In this document: piece by piece, positions 26,808-36,322 of the stretch
Layout: every line of letters begins with the position of its first letter
How positions within the stretch are numbered: position 1 is the stretch's first letter
NCBI RefSeq assembly: GCF_017303295.1
Contig: NZ_JAFKOK010000001.1
Location: 248,001 to 312,000, forward strand
DNA: 64,000 nucleotides
Reading direction: 5' to 3'
Origin: Rhodobacter sp. NTK016B
GTDB lineage: Bacteria; Pseudomonadota; Alphaproteobacteria; Rhodobacterales; Rhodobacteraceae
Position numbers and translations under genes: made by a program
The notes under the pieces: model-generated
What the model was told of the DNA's origin: nothing
The model's input: the letters and a program-made list of their open reading frames with translations, nothing else
Database searches by the model: none

Positions 26808-26898
26808 GGGTCGCGTGTTCCTGCGGCGGCGTCGTGCCAAAGTTTAGGGCCCCGGCACCAACGTGTCGAGGCGCCCGCGCCGGCCACGCCCGGCAAGG

Positions 26899-27333
26899 TC
26901 ACGCCGGGTCTTCGCCCTTCAGAACCGCCTCGAAAGCGGAAAGCGTTACCTGCGACACGTGGTGTTCGATGCCTTCGGCGTCGAGTTCGGCGATCTCTTC
27001 GGGCACGCCCATCCGGACTAGGAATGCCACAACGGTGCGATGCCGCGCGCGAACGCGGTCGGCCAGACGCGCGCCCTCGTCGGTCAGGAAGACCCCGCGA
27101 TAGGGGCGCGAGGTCGCAAGCCCCTCGCGCTTTAGCCGTGCAATCGACTTGGTCGCCGTGGGCTGAGAGACATTCATGCGCTCGGCGATATCGGCCACAC
27201 GCGCCTCGCCCAGTTCCGCGGTCAGATCGCCGATCATCTCGACATAATCCTCAAGCAGCGCCGCCGCCTGCGCTTCGCGCGCGCGGGCGAAGCGGTTGGC
27301 GGGCGTATCCTTGTCGAGGAAGGTGTCAGGCAT
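26899..27333 (-). CDS. mntR: Manganese-responsive regulator MntR (DtxR family)
   Basis: The 144-residue protein has an N-terminal winged helix (EARVADIAERMNVSQPTATKSIARLKREG, about residues 43-71) and a C-terminal dimerisation/metal-binding domain with the ligand-rich stretch AEGIEHHVSQVTLSAFE. This is the MntR branch of the DtxR family, which represses manganese importers when Mn2+ is plentiful. It is divergent from mntH, with inverted repeats between them. ATG at 27333 follows AGGAAAG. Confidence 0.9.
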   Translation of the reverse strand: MPDTFLDKDTPANRFARAREAQAAALLEDYVEMIGDLTAELGEARVADIAERMNVSQPTATKSIARLKREGLATSRPYRGVFLTDEGARLADRVRARHRTVVAFLVRMGVPEEIAELDAEGIEHHVSQVTLSAFEAVLKGEDPA

Positions 27334-27441
27334 GCACGCGCGTCTTTCCTGCCGGATCTCACGGATGTCGGAAATCAAGGTGTATGCCGGTTCGGGCGGC
27401 GGGACAAGTTCAGGCAATGACAGTTTGCCTATTGTGATAAG

Positions 27442-27472
27442 TATAGCTATGGCTATATTTCGTGGCATAGCC
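27442..27472. promoter_or_regulatory. Overlapping inverted repeats between mntR and mntH, candidate MntR box
   Basis: TATAGC-TATG-GCTATA (27442-27457) is an inverted repeat with perfect 6-base arms. Overlapping it, GGCTAT (27451-27456) pairs with ATAGCC (27467-27472). The block lies 15 bases before the mntH ATG and covers its likely start of transcription, as expected for a repressor site. Confidence 0.6.
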
Positions 27473-27486
27473 CCGAGGAACCTCGC

Positions 27487-28773
27487 ATGCAGACCCTGAC
27501 CGAGCGCACCCAGGCCGGAATGGCCGCCGTTCTGAGCGGCGATGCCCGGGGCTGGCGCAGTCGCCTACTGTTCGCCGGGCCCGCGATCATCGCCTCGGTC
27601 GCGTATATCGACCCGGGCAATTACGCGACGAATATCCAGGCCGGGGCGGGTTACGGCTACCGGCTGCTTTGGGTCGTGGTGCTGGCCAACCTGATCGCCA
27701 TGCTGTTTCAGGCGCTTTCCGCGCGGCTGGGGATCGTCACCGGCCGGAACCTTGCCGAGATATCGCGCGACCACCTGCCCCGCCCGCTGGTCTGGGTGAT
27801 GTGGGGCATATCCGAGGTCGCGGCGATGGCCACCGATCTGGCCGAGTTCCTCGGCGGGGCGATCGGCTTGTCGCTGCTTTTCGGCCTGCCGCTGATGGTC
27901 GGCATGGCGATCACCGCGATCGTGACCTACGCGATCCTGATCTTCGAAGGGCGCGGCTTTCGCCCGATGGAGCTGATCATCGGCGCGATGGTCGGCGTGA
28001 TCGGCCTTTGCTATCTTGCCGAGGTCCTGATCGCGCCGGTCGACTGGGCGGCGGCGGGCATCGGCATGATGACCCCTTCGCTGCCCGACAGCGCGGCGCT
28101 GACCATCGCGGTGGGCATCATCGGCGCCACCGTCATGCCGCACGCCATCTACCTGCATTCCGGTCTGACGCAATCGCGCGCGGCCGTGCGCGGCGATGCC
28201 GACCGCCGGAAACTGCTGCGTTTCTCGAATACCGAGGTGGTGCTGGCGCTGGCCGTGGCGGGCATGGTCAATTTGGCGATGGTGATGATGGCGGCCAGCG
28301 CCTTTCATCAGGGCCATTCCGATGTCGCCGAGATCGAGACCGCCTATCACACGCTGACGCCACTACTGGGCGCGGCGGCGGCGGGGATCTTTCTGACCTC
28401 GCTGATCGCCTCGGGCATCTCAAGCTCGGTGGTGGGCACCATGGCGGGGCAGATGATCATGCAGGGCTTCCTGCATTTCCGCGTGCCGATCTGGCTGCGC
28501 CGCCTTGTCACCATGGTGCCGGCCTTCGCGGTGATCGCCGCCGGTGTGAACGCCACCGACGCGCTGGTGATGTCGCAGGTGGTGCTGTCCATCGCGCTGC
28601 CGGTGCCGATGCTGGCGCTGCTCTACTTCTCGTCCCGGCGCGACGTGATGGGCGATTTCCGTATCGGGCCGGTGCTGCGCGTGCTGGCCACGCTGGGCGC
28701 CTGCACGGTGCTGAGCCTGAACTTCGTGCTGCTGGCCGACACGTTCGGCGTGCCGATACCGTTTCTTCCGTGA
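27487..28773 (+). CDS. mntH: NRAMP-family manganese transporter MntH
   Basis: The 428-residue protein has eleven or so membrane segments. The metal-coordinating motifs of NRAMP proteins are both present: DPGN in YIDPGNYATNIQAG (first helix) and MPH in VMPHAIYLHSGLTQSR (sixth helix). It imports Mn2+ (and other divalent metals) with protons across the inner membrane. It is divergent from mntR, which makes manganese the probable substrate. ATG at 27487 follows GAGGA, and a hairpin follows the stop codon. Confidence 0.95.
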   Translation: MQTLTERTQAGMAAVLSGDARGWRSRLLFAGPAIIASVAYIDPGNYATNIQAGAGYGYRLLWVVVLANLIAMLFQALSARLGIVTGRNLAEISRDHLPRPLVWVMWGISEVAAMATDLAEFLGGAIGLSLLFGLPLMVGMAITAIVTYAILIFEGRGFRPMELIIGAMVGVIGLCYLAEVLIAPVDWAAAGIGMMTPSLPDSAALTIAVGIIGATVMPHAIYLHSGLTQSRAAVRGDADRRKLLRFSNTEVVLALAVAGMVNLAMVMMAASAFHQGHSDVAEIETAYHTLTPLLGAAAAGIFLTSLIASGISSSVVGTMAGQMIMQGFLHFRVPIWLRRLVTMVPAFAVIAAGVNATDALVMSQVVLSIALPVPMLALLYFSSRRDVMGDFRIGPVLRVLATLGACTVLSLNFVLLADTFGVPIPFLP

Positions 28774-28777
28774 CACT

Positions 28778-28808
28778 CGGTCCGCCCTGCCAATGACAGG
28801 ACGGACCG
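28778..28808. terminator. Hairpin between convergent mntH and dabA
   Basis: Arms CGGTCCGCCCTG (28778-28789) and CAGGACGGACCG (28797-28808) pair over 12 positions with one G-T type mismatch and a 7-base loop. It lies in the 46-base gap between the two convergent genes. No T tract follows, so efficiency is uncertain. Confidence 0.55.
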
Positions 28809-28819
28809 GAGGCCGTCGG

Positions 28820-31222
28820 TTACTCCGCCGCGATGGCGCCGGGAAGGTCGGGCCGGGTGTCGAACGGCGTCCAGTTCAGATCGCCATCGTAACGCCAGCC
28901 CAGCCGACCTGCATCGTCCATGGCGATCAGGTGAAGCCAGCCATTGTCGAACAAGGCCCGCACCCCGGGATGACGCCTGAGGATCTCGGACATCGCCTCG
29001 CGCGGGGCTTCGACGATCACCGAGAGCCGTAGCGGTTCGTGCTGGAAGCCTGTGCCGTCATGCACCGATTGCCACGGCAGACCCGGACGCGGGGCGCCGT
29101 TATTGCCCTCCAGCACGCCGATGCCCCCGACCACATTGTGCAACAGCTTGTTGCCGCCACCGAACAGACCCGGCGCGACGGTCGAGCCGTAATATTGCAG
29201 GCTGATCCAGCTGGCCACGACCACGGGCGCGGTCAGGATGAGTTCGAGCACCGCAAAATCCTGGTCACGGCGCCAGTCGTAATCATGCAGGAAGGCCTGC
29301 CCCGACAGATCCGCCCCATCGGTCCGCTGACGCGGCGCGACGACGAAAGCGCGGCAGCCCGCCAGACCCCATTCGGGGCGGGTTTCTGCCCAGTTGCGCG
29401 CCCGCCCGGCGACCGAGGCCGCGCCTGAGGCGCCCGGCAACCGCTGCGCGCGCTCGGCCCTCGCCAGCGTCCCGGCATTGGCCAGCCACGTCTTCAGCCG
29501 CGCGATCGCCTCGGCCGGGGCTGAGGACGGCAGGTCCTGTTCAAACAGGGTGACAGCGTCGGTGGTCGTGTGGTGAAGCGCAGGCAGGAAGACCGTGTCC
29601 GCAGGAATGTCGATGCCGCTGTCACGCAGGCCAAGCCGGACCTCGGCATCGTTCAGCAGCCCCGCCAGAAGCCGGGCATTCACATCCCCCGCGAACCCGC
29701 CGCAGGCCCCGCATTGCAGCGCGCTTTCATGCGGGTTGTTGGTCACATCGGCGCCGTGACCCGCGACCATCACGATCCGCGCGAAATTCTGCGTCAGCGA
29801 CATCGCGCCCAGCACCGATTTCGCCATGCCGATCCGGGTGGCAAGGTCGATCGACGGGTCGAGCGCGGGCGCGGGCTCGGCATGGGGTTTCGCACCGAAG
29901 CCCAGCGCGTCGCGCACCAGCTTGCCTGCATAAAGCGGCCCCGTCGCCTCGACAAAGGCAAACGACGACACGGCGGCCAGCTTGAACCGGCCCCACGCAC
30001 GCCGCGCCCGCGCGGTATAGCGCCGCGAAAGGTCGGCGCTTTGCGGCTCGGCTGCCCGCGAGGTCACGCCAGGCCGCAACAGAACCGGCCCCCGCGCTTC
30101 GGTCAGGTCCGAACCCGCGGCCCGGTGCGCGCAGGCAAGGCCGAAGAAGCCCGCGAAACCGATCGTCTCGATGCCCTCATCCTGCGCCTCCAGCGCGCGG
30201 CGGAAGACCTCGGAACGGACATCGATGCAGAATGCCGCCTGTACTTCGGGCCGGCCCTGCCGCTTGCGGGGCGTGCCCCCGGGCAGCGTTTCTGCGAGCT
30301 TGCGCTGCTGGGCGCGCTCGGCGGCCTCTTGCAGCACGGCGTCGATGATCTGGTCGCGCGACGGGGCCAGCGGGGCCTCATGCGCGGCGATGGTTTCGGC
30401 CCAGCGTGCGGCGATCCGGTCTTCGTAGCGCGCGAAAAGCGCCTCGTCGAAGACCATGCGGATCGCCAGAAGCTCGGTCACGGCGGTGTCGCGCTCATCC
30501 TTCAGCTCGGCCTGCCACAGCAGGTAGCGCGCGTATTGCGCCCAGCCGCCCAGCGTCGTCAGCCAGCGGTGGAACGCGGTCGGCGCGGCGCCGGGCGTTA
30601 CGCCCAGTGTCTCGGAGGCCCGCCCGATGGCGCGCCAATGCGCCCGGTTGGTATCGGCCACGAAGGCGCAAAAGCCACTCAGGCCAAGGATCTCGGGCGT
30701 CAGATCGCGCGCGGCGAAATCCCGCCATGCGCTGAACGCGCCACCAGTTCTGGCCTGCTGCCACAGCGCCTGCCCCTCGTCGAAATGCCCCGCCGCCCAG
30801 GCACCGATCCGGTCCTCGATCAAGGCGGGCCAGTCGATGCCCGACACCTCTGCCGCCAGCTCGGCCACGGTGGGCAGAGCCTTGGGTTCGGGCGTGTCGT
30901 GGCTCAGCGCGGCCCTGACCTCGGCCAGATCGGGCACATCGCCCTTCATCGCGGCCAGCGTGTCGAGAATATCGGCCTCGATGATCTCGCCCGCCGCGAC
31001 CCGCGCCGCCCAGTACGAGCGCAGCGGCGTCACGCGGGTGCCGCCGACGCGTGCCAGCCGCGCGGCGGTCAGCGCAAGCGGTTCCGTGGTCTGGCCAAGG
31101 AACGGATTGACCGCGACATTCGCCGAGAGCGGGAACAGCGGCGGGATCGCCCTGGCCGCTTCGTTGGCCACGCCCACGAGTTCCAGAAGCCCGCCGGAAT
31201 AGGTTTCGAGTGTTGCAAACAT
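28820..31222 (-). CDS. dabA: Inorganic carbon transporter subunit DabA (DUF2309)
   Basis: The 800-residue protein is DabA, the cytoplasmic carbonic-anhydrase-like subunit of the DAB bicarbonate/CO2 accumulation complex. The zinc-site residues are conserved: FCIDVRSE (C332, D334) and GHGADV with LQCGAC (H489 and C504). The 15-residue spacing of the last two equals that of the characterised Halothiobacillus protein. DabA is thought to hydrate CO2 in one direction, powered by ion flow through DabB. ATG at 31222 follows AAAGGAG. It is the second gene of a dabB-dabA operon, 13 bases after dabB. Confidence 0.93.
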   Translation of the reverse strand: MFATLETYSGGLLELVGVANEAARAIPPLFPLSANVAVNPFLGQTTEPLALTAARLARVGGTRVTPLRSYWAARVAAGEIIEADILDTLAAMKGDVPDLAEVRAALSHDTPEPKALPTVAELAAEVSGIDWPALIEDRIGAWAAGHFDEGQALWQQARTGGAFSAWRDFAARDLTPEILGLSGFCAFVADTNRAHWRAIGRASETLGVTPGAAPTAFHRWLTTLGGWAQYARYLLWQAELKDERDTAVTELLAIRMVFDEALFARYEDRIAARWAETIAAHEAPLAPSRDQIIDAVLQEAAERAQQRKLAETLPGGTPRKRQGRPEVQAAFCIDVRSEVFRRALEAQDEGIETIGFAGFFGLACAHRAAGSDLTEARGPVLLRPGVTSRAAEPQSADLSRRYTARARRAWGRFKLAAVSSFAFVEATGPLYAGKLVRDALGFGAKPHAEPAPALDPSIDLATRIGMAKSVLGAMSLTQNFARIVMVAGHGADVTNNPHESALQCGACGGFAGDVNARLLAGLLNDAEVRLGLRDSGIDIPADTVFLPALHHTTTDAVTLFEQDLPSSAPAEAIARLKTWLANAGTLARAERAQRLPGASGAASVAGRARNWAETRPEWGLAGCRAFVVAPRQRTDGADLSGQAFLHDYDWRRDQDFAVLELILTAPVVVASWISLQYYGSTVAPGLFGGGNKLLHNVVGGIGVLEGNNGAPRPGLPWQSVHDGTGFQHEPLRLSVIVEAPREAMSEILRRHPGVRALFDNGWLHLIAMDDAGRLGWRYDGDLNWTPFDTRPDLPGAIAAE

Positions 31223-31235
31223 GGGTCTGCTCCTT

Positions 31236-32786
31236 TCAGGCTGCAGAACGCCTGGACCAACCGTCCAGAAGCTTGTCGAAGAGCGCGTTGGCATACAGGC
31301 CGTTGCTCAGATGGACGCGCAAACCCGCCGCCGCCGGATGCGCGGCCCAGAGCGGGAAGGTCGATTGCGCGACGGCGACGAGGCCGAAACTAGCCAAGGC
31401 CAGAACCATCAGCGCCCATTCCAGCGGGCCGGGGCTTGGCGTGGCGGGCAGGCTTCCGGCGGTCAGGGTCAGTGCCACGACCTGCAGCGCGAAATAGCTG
31501 ACCGACGTCACCAGCGCATAGACCACCATGCGCCGCATCAGCGCGCGGGGGGCGGTATCGGCAAAGCCCTGCGCCAGCAGATAGGCCACCCCGAAGATCA
31601 GGATCACGCCCAGCACGATGGCCTGAATGGATTTGCCCTCGAACCCCAGCACCGTCCCCACGGCGGCATAGATCGCGATGGCGATGACGAAAGCCTGCAG
31701 CACGTTGCGCACGCTGGGCACGGCGATCGGACCGGGGCGGCGGATCGCGGCGACATTGCGCACGGCCTCGCCCGAGCCGAGGAAGGCATGCGCCTTGTAG
31801 AGCGAATGCGCCACGATATGCAGCAGCGCCAGCGGGAACAGCGCCAGCCCGCATTGCATGATCATGAAGGCCATCTGCGCGATGGTCGACCAGGCCAGCG
31901 AGGTCTTGACCGCGGACTGGGTCAGCATCACCAGCCCGCCGAACAGCGCCGTGAACCCGCCCAGCATGACCAGAAGCGCCATCACGCCCGGGGCCAGCAG
32001 CATCACATCGGCGAACCGGATCAGCAGGAAGCCGCCCGCATTGATGACGCCCGCATGCAGCAGGGCCGAGACCGGCGTGGGGGCCTCCATCACCTCGGTC
32101 AGCCAGCCATGGGCCGGGAACTGCGCCGAGGCCAGCACCGCGGCAACGGCGATCAGCAGCGCGGCACCGATGGTCAGCCAGTCGGCCTGAGCGGTGGCAA
32201 GGATGGTGCCGATATCGCTGGTCCCGGTCGCCACCGCCAGCGCGATCAGCGCCAGCGCCAGCGCGCCCTCGCTTGACCGCGCGACGAAAGCCTTCTTGCG
32301 CGCCGCGCGGCGCGCCGTGGCGCGCCCGGGATAGAACAGAAGGAGCCGGTTCAGCGACAGGCTGGTCAGCGTCCACGCCGCGAAGAGCTGCACCAGATTG
32401 CCCGACATCACCAGAAGCAGCACAGCCGCCAGAGTTGCCGCCATCCAGCCCGTAAACGCGCCCTGCCGCGCCTCGCCGTCCATGTAGGTCTTGGTGTAGC
32501 GCAGCACGATCCAGCCGATGAAGCTGACCAGCACCAGCATCACCGCACTGACCGCATCCAGCCGCACCGAGAGGCCAATCCCGAAGGCCCCGAGCAGCGC
32601 CGACGTGCCGGGCTCATGCGCCACCAGAAGTGCCGCCGACACAACCGACACCCCGAAGGCAAGGAAAGCGGCGGCTTCGGCCAGTGCGGGCAACCGGCCG
32701 GGACGCTGCCCCGGATGTCGCGCCGCGAACAGCGCCACCAGCACAAGAATGAGCGGGCTTAACAGGGGCACAAGAAGATAGGGCAT
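31236..32786 (-). CDS. dabB: Inorganic carbon transporter membrane subunit DabB
   Basis: The 516-residue protein is related to the proton-pumping antiporter-like subunits of complex I (NuoL/MrpA type). It has about 13 hydrophobic segments, the motif [27 protein letters not shown] (about residues 225-251) of this superfamily and the later [17 protein letters not shown]. Next to dabA it is the membrane partner that couples cation flux to CO2 hydration. ATG at 32786 follows AGAGGAA. A lone complex I subunit is excluded by the dabA neighbour. Confidence 0.92.
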   Translation of the reverse strand: MPYLLVPLLSPLILVLVALFAARHPGQRPGRLPALAEAAAFLAFGVSVVSAALLVAHEPGTSALLGAFGIGLSVRLDAVSAVMLVLVSFIGWIVLRYTKTYMDGEARQGAFTGWMAATLAAVLLLVMSGNLVQLFAAWTLTSLSLNRLLLFYPGRATARRAARKKAFVARSSEGALALALIALAVATGTSDIGTILATAQADWLTIGAALLIAVAAVLASAQFPAHGWLTEVMEAPTPVSALLHAGVINAGGFLLIRFADVMLLAPGVMALLVMLGGFTALFGGLVMLTQSAVKTSLAWSTIAQMAFMIMQCGLALFPLALLHIVAHSLYKAHAFLGSGEAVRNVAAIRRPGPIAVPSVRNVLQAFVIAIAIYAAVGTVLGFEGKSIQAIVLGVILIFGVAYLLAQGFADTAPRALMRRMVVYALVTSVSYFALQVVALTLTAGSLPATPSPGPLEWALMVLALASFGLVAVAQSTFPLWAAHPAAAGLRVHLSNGLYANALFDKLLDGWSRRSAA

Positions 32787-32850
32787 GGTCGGTTCCTCTG
32801 ATTGGCGCGGCCCGAGACCGTCAGGCATCAGCTAGAACAGAAGCCAGAGC

Positions 32851-32863
32851 ATGAAAAATTCAT
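32851..32863. promoter_or_regulatory. Candidate LysR-type site between dabB and its regulator
   Basis: ATGAA-AAA-TTCAT is a perfect 5-base inverted repeat in an AT-rich 112-base divergent gap, and it contains the T-N11-A spacing usual for LysR-type regulators. A second TTTTCATTC stretch follows. The function is inferred from position. Confidence 0.4.
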
Positions 32864-32898
32864 TGTTCTCGGCTTTTCATTCTATTATTTCGAACGAC

Positions 32899-33789
32899 AT
32901 GCCGCTGAACTATCACCATCTCCGCTATTTCTGGGCCGTCGCGCATGACGGGAACCTGACGCGCACGGCGCAGCGGCTGAACCTGTCGCAATCCGCGCTT
33001 TCGGTGCAGATCAAGCAGTTGGAAGACCGGCTGGGCCATGCCCTGTTCGAGCGGCGCGGACGGCAATTGCATCTGACCGAAGCCGGGCGCATCGCGCTGG
33101 ACCACGCGGATGCGATTTTCTCGACGGGCCAAGAGCTTGTCGCCACGCTTGCCGGTACGGTACGCGACCGCAAGGCGCTGCGGGTGGGGGCGCTTGCGAC
33201 GCTGTCACGCAACTTCCAGATCGGTTTTCTGCGGCCGATCCTGTCGCGCCGGGATGTCGAGGTGATCTTGCGTTCCGGCAGCCCGGCAGAGCTGCTCGAG
33301 GGGCTGGCCACGCTCAATCTGGATCTGGTGCTGATGAACCGCCCGCCACCCGACGACAACCTGACCCCCTACGAGACGCACCAGATCGGCGAGCAGGATA
33401 TCAGCATCGTCGGCACACCCGAACGGCTGGACACGGACCGTCCGATCCGGGAGCTGCTGGTCGATCAGCCCTTCATCCTGCCCACCACCGACAACAGCGC
33501 GCGTACGGCGTTCGACGCCATGGCGAGCCGGCTGTCCGTGCGCCCGCAGATCGCCGCCGAGGTGGACGACATGGCGATGATGCGCCTGCTTGCGCGCGAG
33601 GATATCGGGCTGGCGCTGGTGGCGCCGATCGTGGTGAAGGACGAACTGACCTCGGGGCGGCTGAAAGAGGCCAGCGAGCATCCGCGCATCAAGGAAACCT
33701 TCTACGCCATCACCTTGCGGCGGCGGTTCCCGAACCCGGTGGTTCAGGAACTTCTCGACCGCAATGCGGGTTCGGCCTTTCTGGGCTGA
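32899..33789 (+). CDS. LysR-family regulator, NhaR-like
   Basis: The 296-residue protein begins MPLNYHHLRYFWAVAHDGNLTRTAQRLNLSQ... in the pattern of NhaR, then QIKQLEDRLGHALFERRGR ends the helix-turn-helix domain, and a two-lobe substrate-binding domain follows. It is divergent from dabB-dabA. Since NhaR regulators respond to ions and DabB relatives move cations, regulation of the dab operon by an ion or pH/CO2 signal is plausible (inference). The start at 32899 matches relatives; an upstream ATG at 32851 lies in the probable operator. Confidence 0.88.
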   Translation: MPLNYHHLRYFWAVAHDGNLTRTAQRLNLSQSALSVQIKQLEDRLGHALFERRGRQLHLTEAGRIALDHADAIFSTGQELVATLAGTVRDRKALRVGALATLSRNFQIGFLRPILSRRDVEVILRSGSPAELLEGLATLNLDLVLMNRPPPDDNLTPYETHQIGEQDISIVGTPERLDTDRPIRELLVDQPFILPTTDNSARTAFDAMASRLSVRPQIAAEVDDMAMMRLLAREDIGLALVAPIVVKDELTSGRLKEASEHPRIKETFYAITLRRRFPNPVVQELLDRNAGSAFLG

Positions 33790-33807
33790 GCCGCTCGCGG
33801 CGACGCC

Positions 33808-34668
33808 TCAGGGATAGCGCAGACCCGTCGTCTCTTCGGCCCAGTGCCACAACCGCTCGGCCTTCGCGTCATCGAGCGCGGCGTCATCGACGAGGGCGAG
33901 GCCCGGTTTGCCCGTGCGCTCTTCGGCGCCGTCCGGCCCCCAAAATTGCCCGCCCGCGATACCCGGCGCGGTCGCCGCCACCAGCGCGGGGGCAGCACCG
34001 TCTGCGGCGCTCATCATCTCGATCCCCGCAGGAACGGGGCCAAGATTGCGCGTAAGGTCCGTCTGGCTGACGCCGGGATGCGCGGCAACCGACGTCACCG
34101 GGCTGCCCGCGCGACGAAGGCGGCGGTCGAATTCCAGCGCGAAGATCAGATCGGCCAGCTTGCTCTGCCCGTATTCGCGCCACGGATCATAGGGTTTCTC
34201 AAGACGGAAATTGCCGAAATCCAGCACCGCCCCGCGATGTCCGATGCTGGACATCGTCACAACGCGGGCGGCGGGCGCGGCGGTGAGCGTCTTGAAAAGC
34301 CCTCCGGTCAGCGCGAAATGCGCGACGAAATTGACGCCGAACTGTGTTTCGAACCCGTCCTGCGTCGTGCCCTCAGGGGGCACCATCACGCCCGCATTGT
34401 TGATCAGGACATCAAGCGAAGGCTGCATCGCGGCGACGGCCTGTGCAAAGTCGCGCACCGAGGCGAGGGAATTCAGATCGACCACCCCCGGTGCCAGCGA
34501 TGCCTCGGGCGTCTCGGCCCGGATCCGCGCGATGGCGGCATCGAGCTTGGCCGCGCTGCGCCCGGCGACGATGACATGTGCCCCGCGCGCCGCCAGCGCG
34601 CGCGCCATCTCGAAGCCCAGCCCCGTATTCGCGCCGGTAATCAGGGCGGTTTTGCCGGTCATATCCAT
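33808..34668 (-). CDS. SDR-family oxidoreductase (retinol dehydrogenase-like)
   Basis: The 286-residue SDR has TGANTGLG (residues 11-18), LINNAGVM (about 87-94), S in VVTMSSIGHR and YGQSKLAD (YxxxK, about 165-169). Its length and layout match the WW-oxidoreductase/retinol-dehydrogenase-like branch, whose bacterial members have unknown substrates. It is divergent from a HxlR regulator, a common arrangement for redox- or aldehyde-responsive reductases. Confidence 0.9.
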   Translation of the reverse strand: MDMTGKTALITGANTGLGFEMARALAARGAHVIVAGRSAAKLDAAIARIRAETPEASLAPGVVDLNSLASVRDFAQAVAAMQPSLDVLINNAGVMVPPEGTTQDGFETQFGVNFVAHFALTGGLFKTLTAAPAARVVTMSSIGHRGAVLDFGNFRLEKPYDPWREYGQSKLADLIFALEFDRRLRRAGSPVTSVAAHPGVSQTDLTRNLGPVPAGIEMMSAADGAAPALVAATAPGIAGGQFWGPDGAEERTGKPGLALVDDAALDDAKAERLWHWAEETTGLRYP

Positions 34669-34780
34669 GTCGTCGTCTCCTCATCGGCCGAGGCGTTCTG
34701 CGCGGCCCTTGCGGCTGCAGCGCCGTGTTGACAGAGGGAAACGTGTTGCTAAGGCTTTCGGGACGCAAGTAGGGACATCT

Positions 34781-34798
34781 TTGGTTCCTAGGGGCCAA
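34781..34798. promoter_or_regulatory. Palindrome upstream of the HxlR gene
   Basis: TTGGTTCCTAGGGGCCAA matches its own reverse complement at 14 of 18 positions. It lies 10 bases before the HxlR start and 112 bases before the divergent SDR start, so it is a candidate autoregulatory operator. Confidence 0.4.
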
Positions 34799-34808
34799 AA
34801 CGTAAGTA

Positions 34809-35177
34809 ATGCAGGAAAACAAGGCAGACATGGCGGAGAAATCTTTGGAAGACTATGTCCACTGCCCCTTTCATCTGGCGATGAACCTGCTCGAAGGGCG
34901 GTGGAAATTCGGCATCCTCTACGTGTTGCGCCGCGAAGGCACGATGCGCTTCAAGGAGCTTGAGCGCGCCGTACCCGGCATCTCGACGCGGATGCTGACC
35001 AAGGAGCTGAAGCATCTGGAGAGCCACGGCATCGTGCGCCGCGTGGCCTATGCGACGGTGCCGCCCAAGGTGGAGTATTCGTTGACCGAGATCGGTGAAA
35101 GCACCGCCCCGGTGATCGATGAAATCAGCAGATGGGGCGAGCGCTATCTAGCAGAAACGACCGCGATTCCGGGCTGA
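34809..35177 (+). CDS. HxlR-family transcriptional regulator
   Basis: The 122-residue protein is a HxlR winged-helix regulator: CPFHLAMNLLEGRWKFGILYVL, MRFKELERAVPGISTRMLTKELKHLE and the wing PPKVEYSLTEIGES. The cysteine near residue 19 is the conserved sensing residue in several HxlR/QorR-type regulators that respond to electrophiles or oxidants. It is divergent from an SDR reductase and probably controls it. The ATG at 34809 could be replaced by the ATG at 34830. Confidence 0.92.
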   Translation: MQENKADMAEKSLEDYVHCPFHLAMNLLEGRWKFGILYVLRREGTMRFKELERAVPGISTRMLTKELKHLESHGIVRRVAYATVPPKVEYSLTEIGESTAPVIDEISRWGERYLAETTAIPG

Positions 35178-35192
35178 CGCGACCGCGCGCGA

Positions 35193-35606
35193 TCAGGCGA
35201 GATCCTCGATCAGAACAAAGCGCTCCCACAGGATCTGCATGTCCGGGGAAAAGCCGCCATTGCGCTCGAAATAGGCGCTGTGGCCGTCGCGCCAGCCCTG
35301 CAGGCTGTCGTCTTCGCCCTCGGCCAGCGCCATGGCCTCGGTGACGTCGTCGAACCGGCACTGGATCAGTTCGACCGTCTCGATCACCAGCGCGGGCGTG
35401 TCGTCCCAGTTCAGCGCGATGTCCTGCCGCCCGATCGCGGGCATCGGCTCGCCGTTCTCGAAATCGCGCAAGGCGCCGCAGGTCGCGACCTTCTTTCCCG
35501 ACCGCACCAGCGCGATCAGGGCGTCGGAGATGGCAGCGGAATCGCCAAATTTGAAGGGTTCGGCCTTCGGGTAGCGGCGCTTCAGCGCCTCCAGCGTCTC
35601 AGTCAT
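35193..35606 (-). CDS. ASCH domain-containing protein
   Basis: The 137-residue protein fits the ASCH (PUA-like) family: FKFGDSAAISDALIALVRSGKKVATCGAL near the start, then ALVIETVELIQCRFDDV and a C-terminal WERFVLIED. ASCH domains bind RNA or nucleosides; some members hydrolyse N4-acetylcytidine. No partner gene is evident; it converges on the HxlR gene. Confidence 0.85.
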   Translation of the reverse strand: MTETLEALKRRYPKAEPFKFGDSAAISDALIALVRSGKKVATCGALRDFENGEPMPAIGRQDIALNWDDTPALVIETVELIQCRFDDVTEAMALAEGEDDSLQGWRDGHSAYFERNGGFSPDMQILWERFVLIEDLA

Positions 35607-35716
35607 GCAGCCCTGCCCTGTTCGCTTCCGGGTTGTGCCGGGCGATCCCTACACGAAACCCGAAGCGAATGACCAGAGCGGGCGGCGGGACCTCCTCCAC
35701 CGCCCTGCCCTTTCCT

Positions 35717-36322
35717 TTAGTGCGGGACCGTCAGGGCCATCGGCGGGGTCTGCGCGAAGGCTTCCCACCATTGCGCCAGCTTCGGCGCGGCACTGCGCCA
35801 GTCGTGATCGGGGAAGCGGAAATCCAGGTAGCCCAGCGCACAGCCCGCCGTGATCGAGCCGATATCCTCACGGCCCTGAAGCTGATCGACCGAGGCCTCG
35901 AGCGCCGCGACAGCGGCGTCAATCTTGCCCATCTGGCCCGCGAGCCAGTCGTTCCAGCGCAACGCTTCGGGGCGCATCGCCACCTCGTAGCGGGCCAGCA
36001 GCGCGGCATCGAGCAGCCCGTCGGCGATGGCGTGCAGGCGCAGCGCCTCCCAACGGGCTTGGCCTGCCGGGAACAGCCCCTTCTGCGGCGCCTGTTCGTG
36101 CAGGTATTCGCAGATTGTGCGGCTGTCGATCAGCGCGGTGCCGTCCTCGAGATAAGCGGTCGGCACCTTGCCCAGCGGGTTGGTGGGCGCGATGGTCATG
36201 TCGCGCGCGACCGGGCTTGCGGCCGACGGCAGCAGCTCGATCGTATCGAAGAGACCCAGCAGATGCGCCGACGCCAGCGTTTTGCGGACATAGGGCGAAG
36301 CGGGCGAGAAGTAGAGTTTCAT
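35717..36322 (-). CDS. Glutathione S-transferase family protein
   Basis: The 201-residue protein has an N-terminal thioredoxin-fold half (MKLYFSPASPYVRKTLASAHL, with the active Ser/Tyr region at residues 7-12, and LIDSRTICEYLHEQ) and an all-helical C-terminal half. Bacterial members conjugate glutathione or reduce or isomerise xenobiotics. Its ATG at 36322 overlaps the stop of the GntR gene (ATGA), so it is translated with that regulator. Confidence 0.92.
   Translation of the reverse strand: MKLYFSPASPYVRKTLASAHLLGLFDTIELLPSAASPVARDMTIAPTNPLGKVPTAYLEDGTALIDSRTICEYLHEQAPQKGLFPAGQARWEALRLHAIADGLLDAALLARYEVAMRPEALRWNDWLAGQMGKIDAAVAALEASVDQLQGREDIGSITAGCALGYLDFRFPDHDWRSAAPKLAQWWEAFAQTPPMALTVPH

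Noticed and set aside
29570-31393. Long open frame of 607 codons on the plus strand
   Set aside because: Antisense to dabA, whose zinc-site residues are clear.
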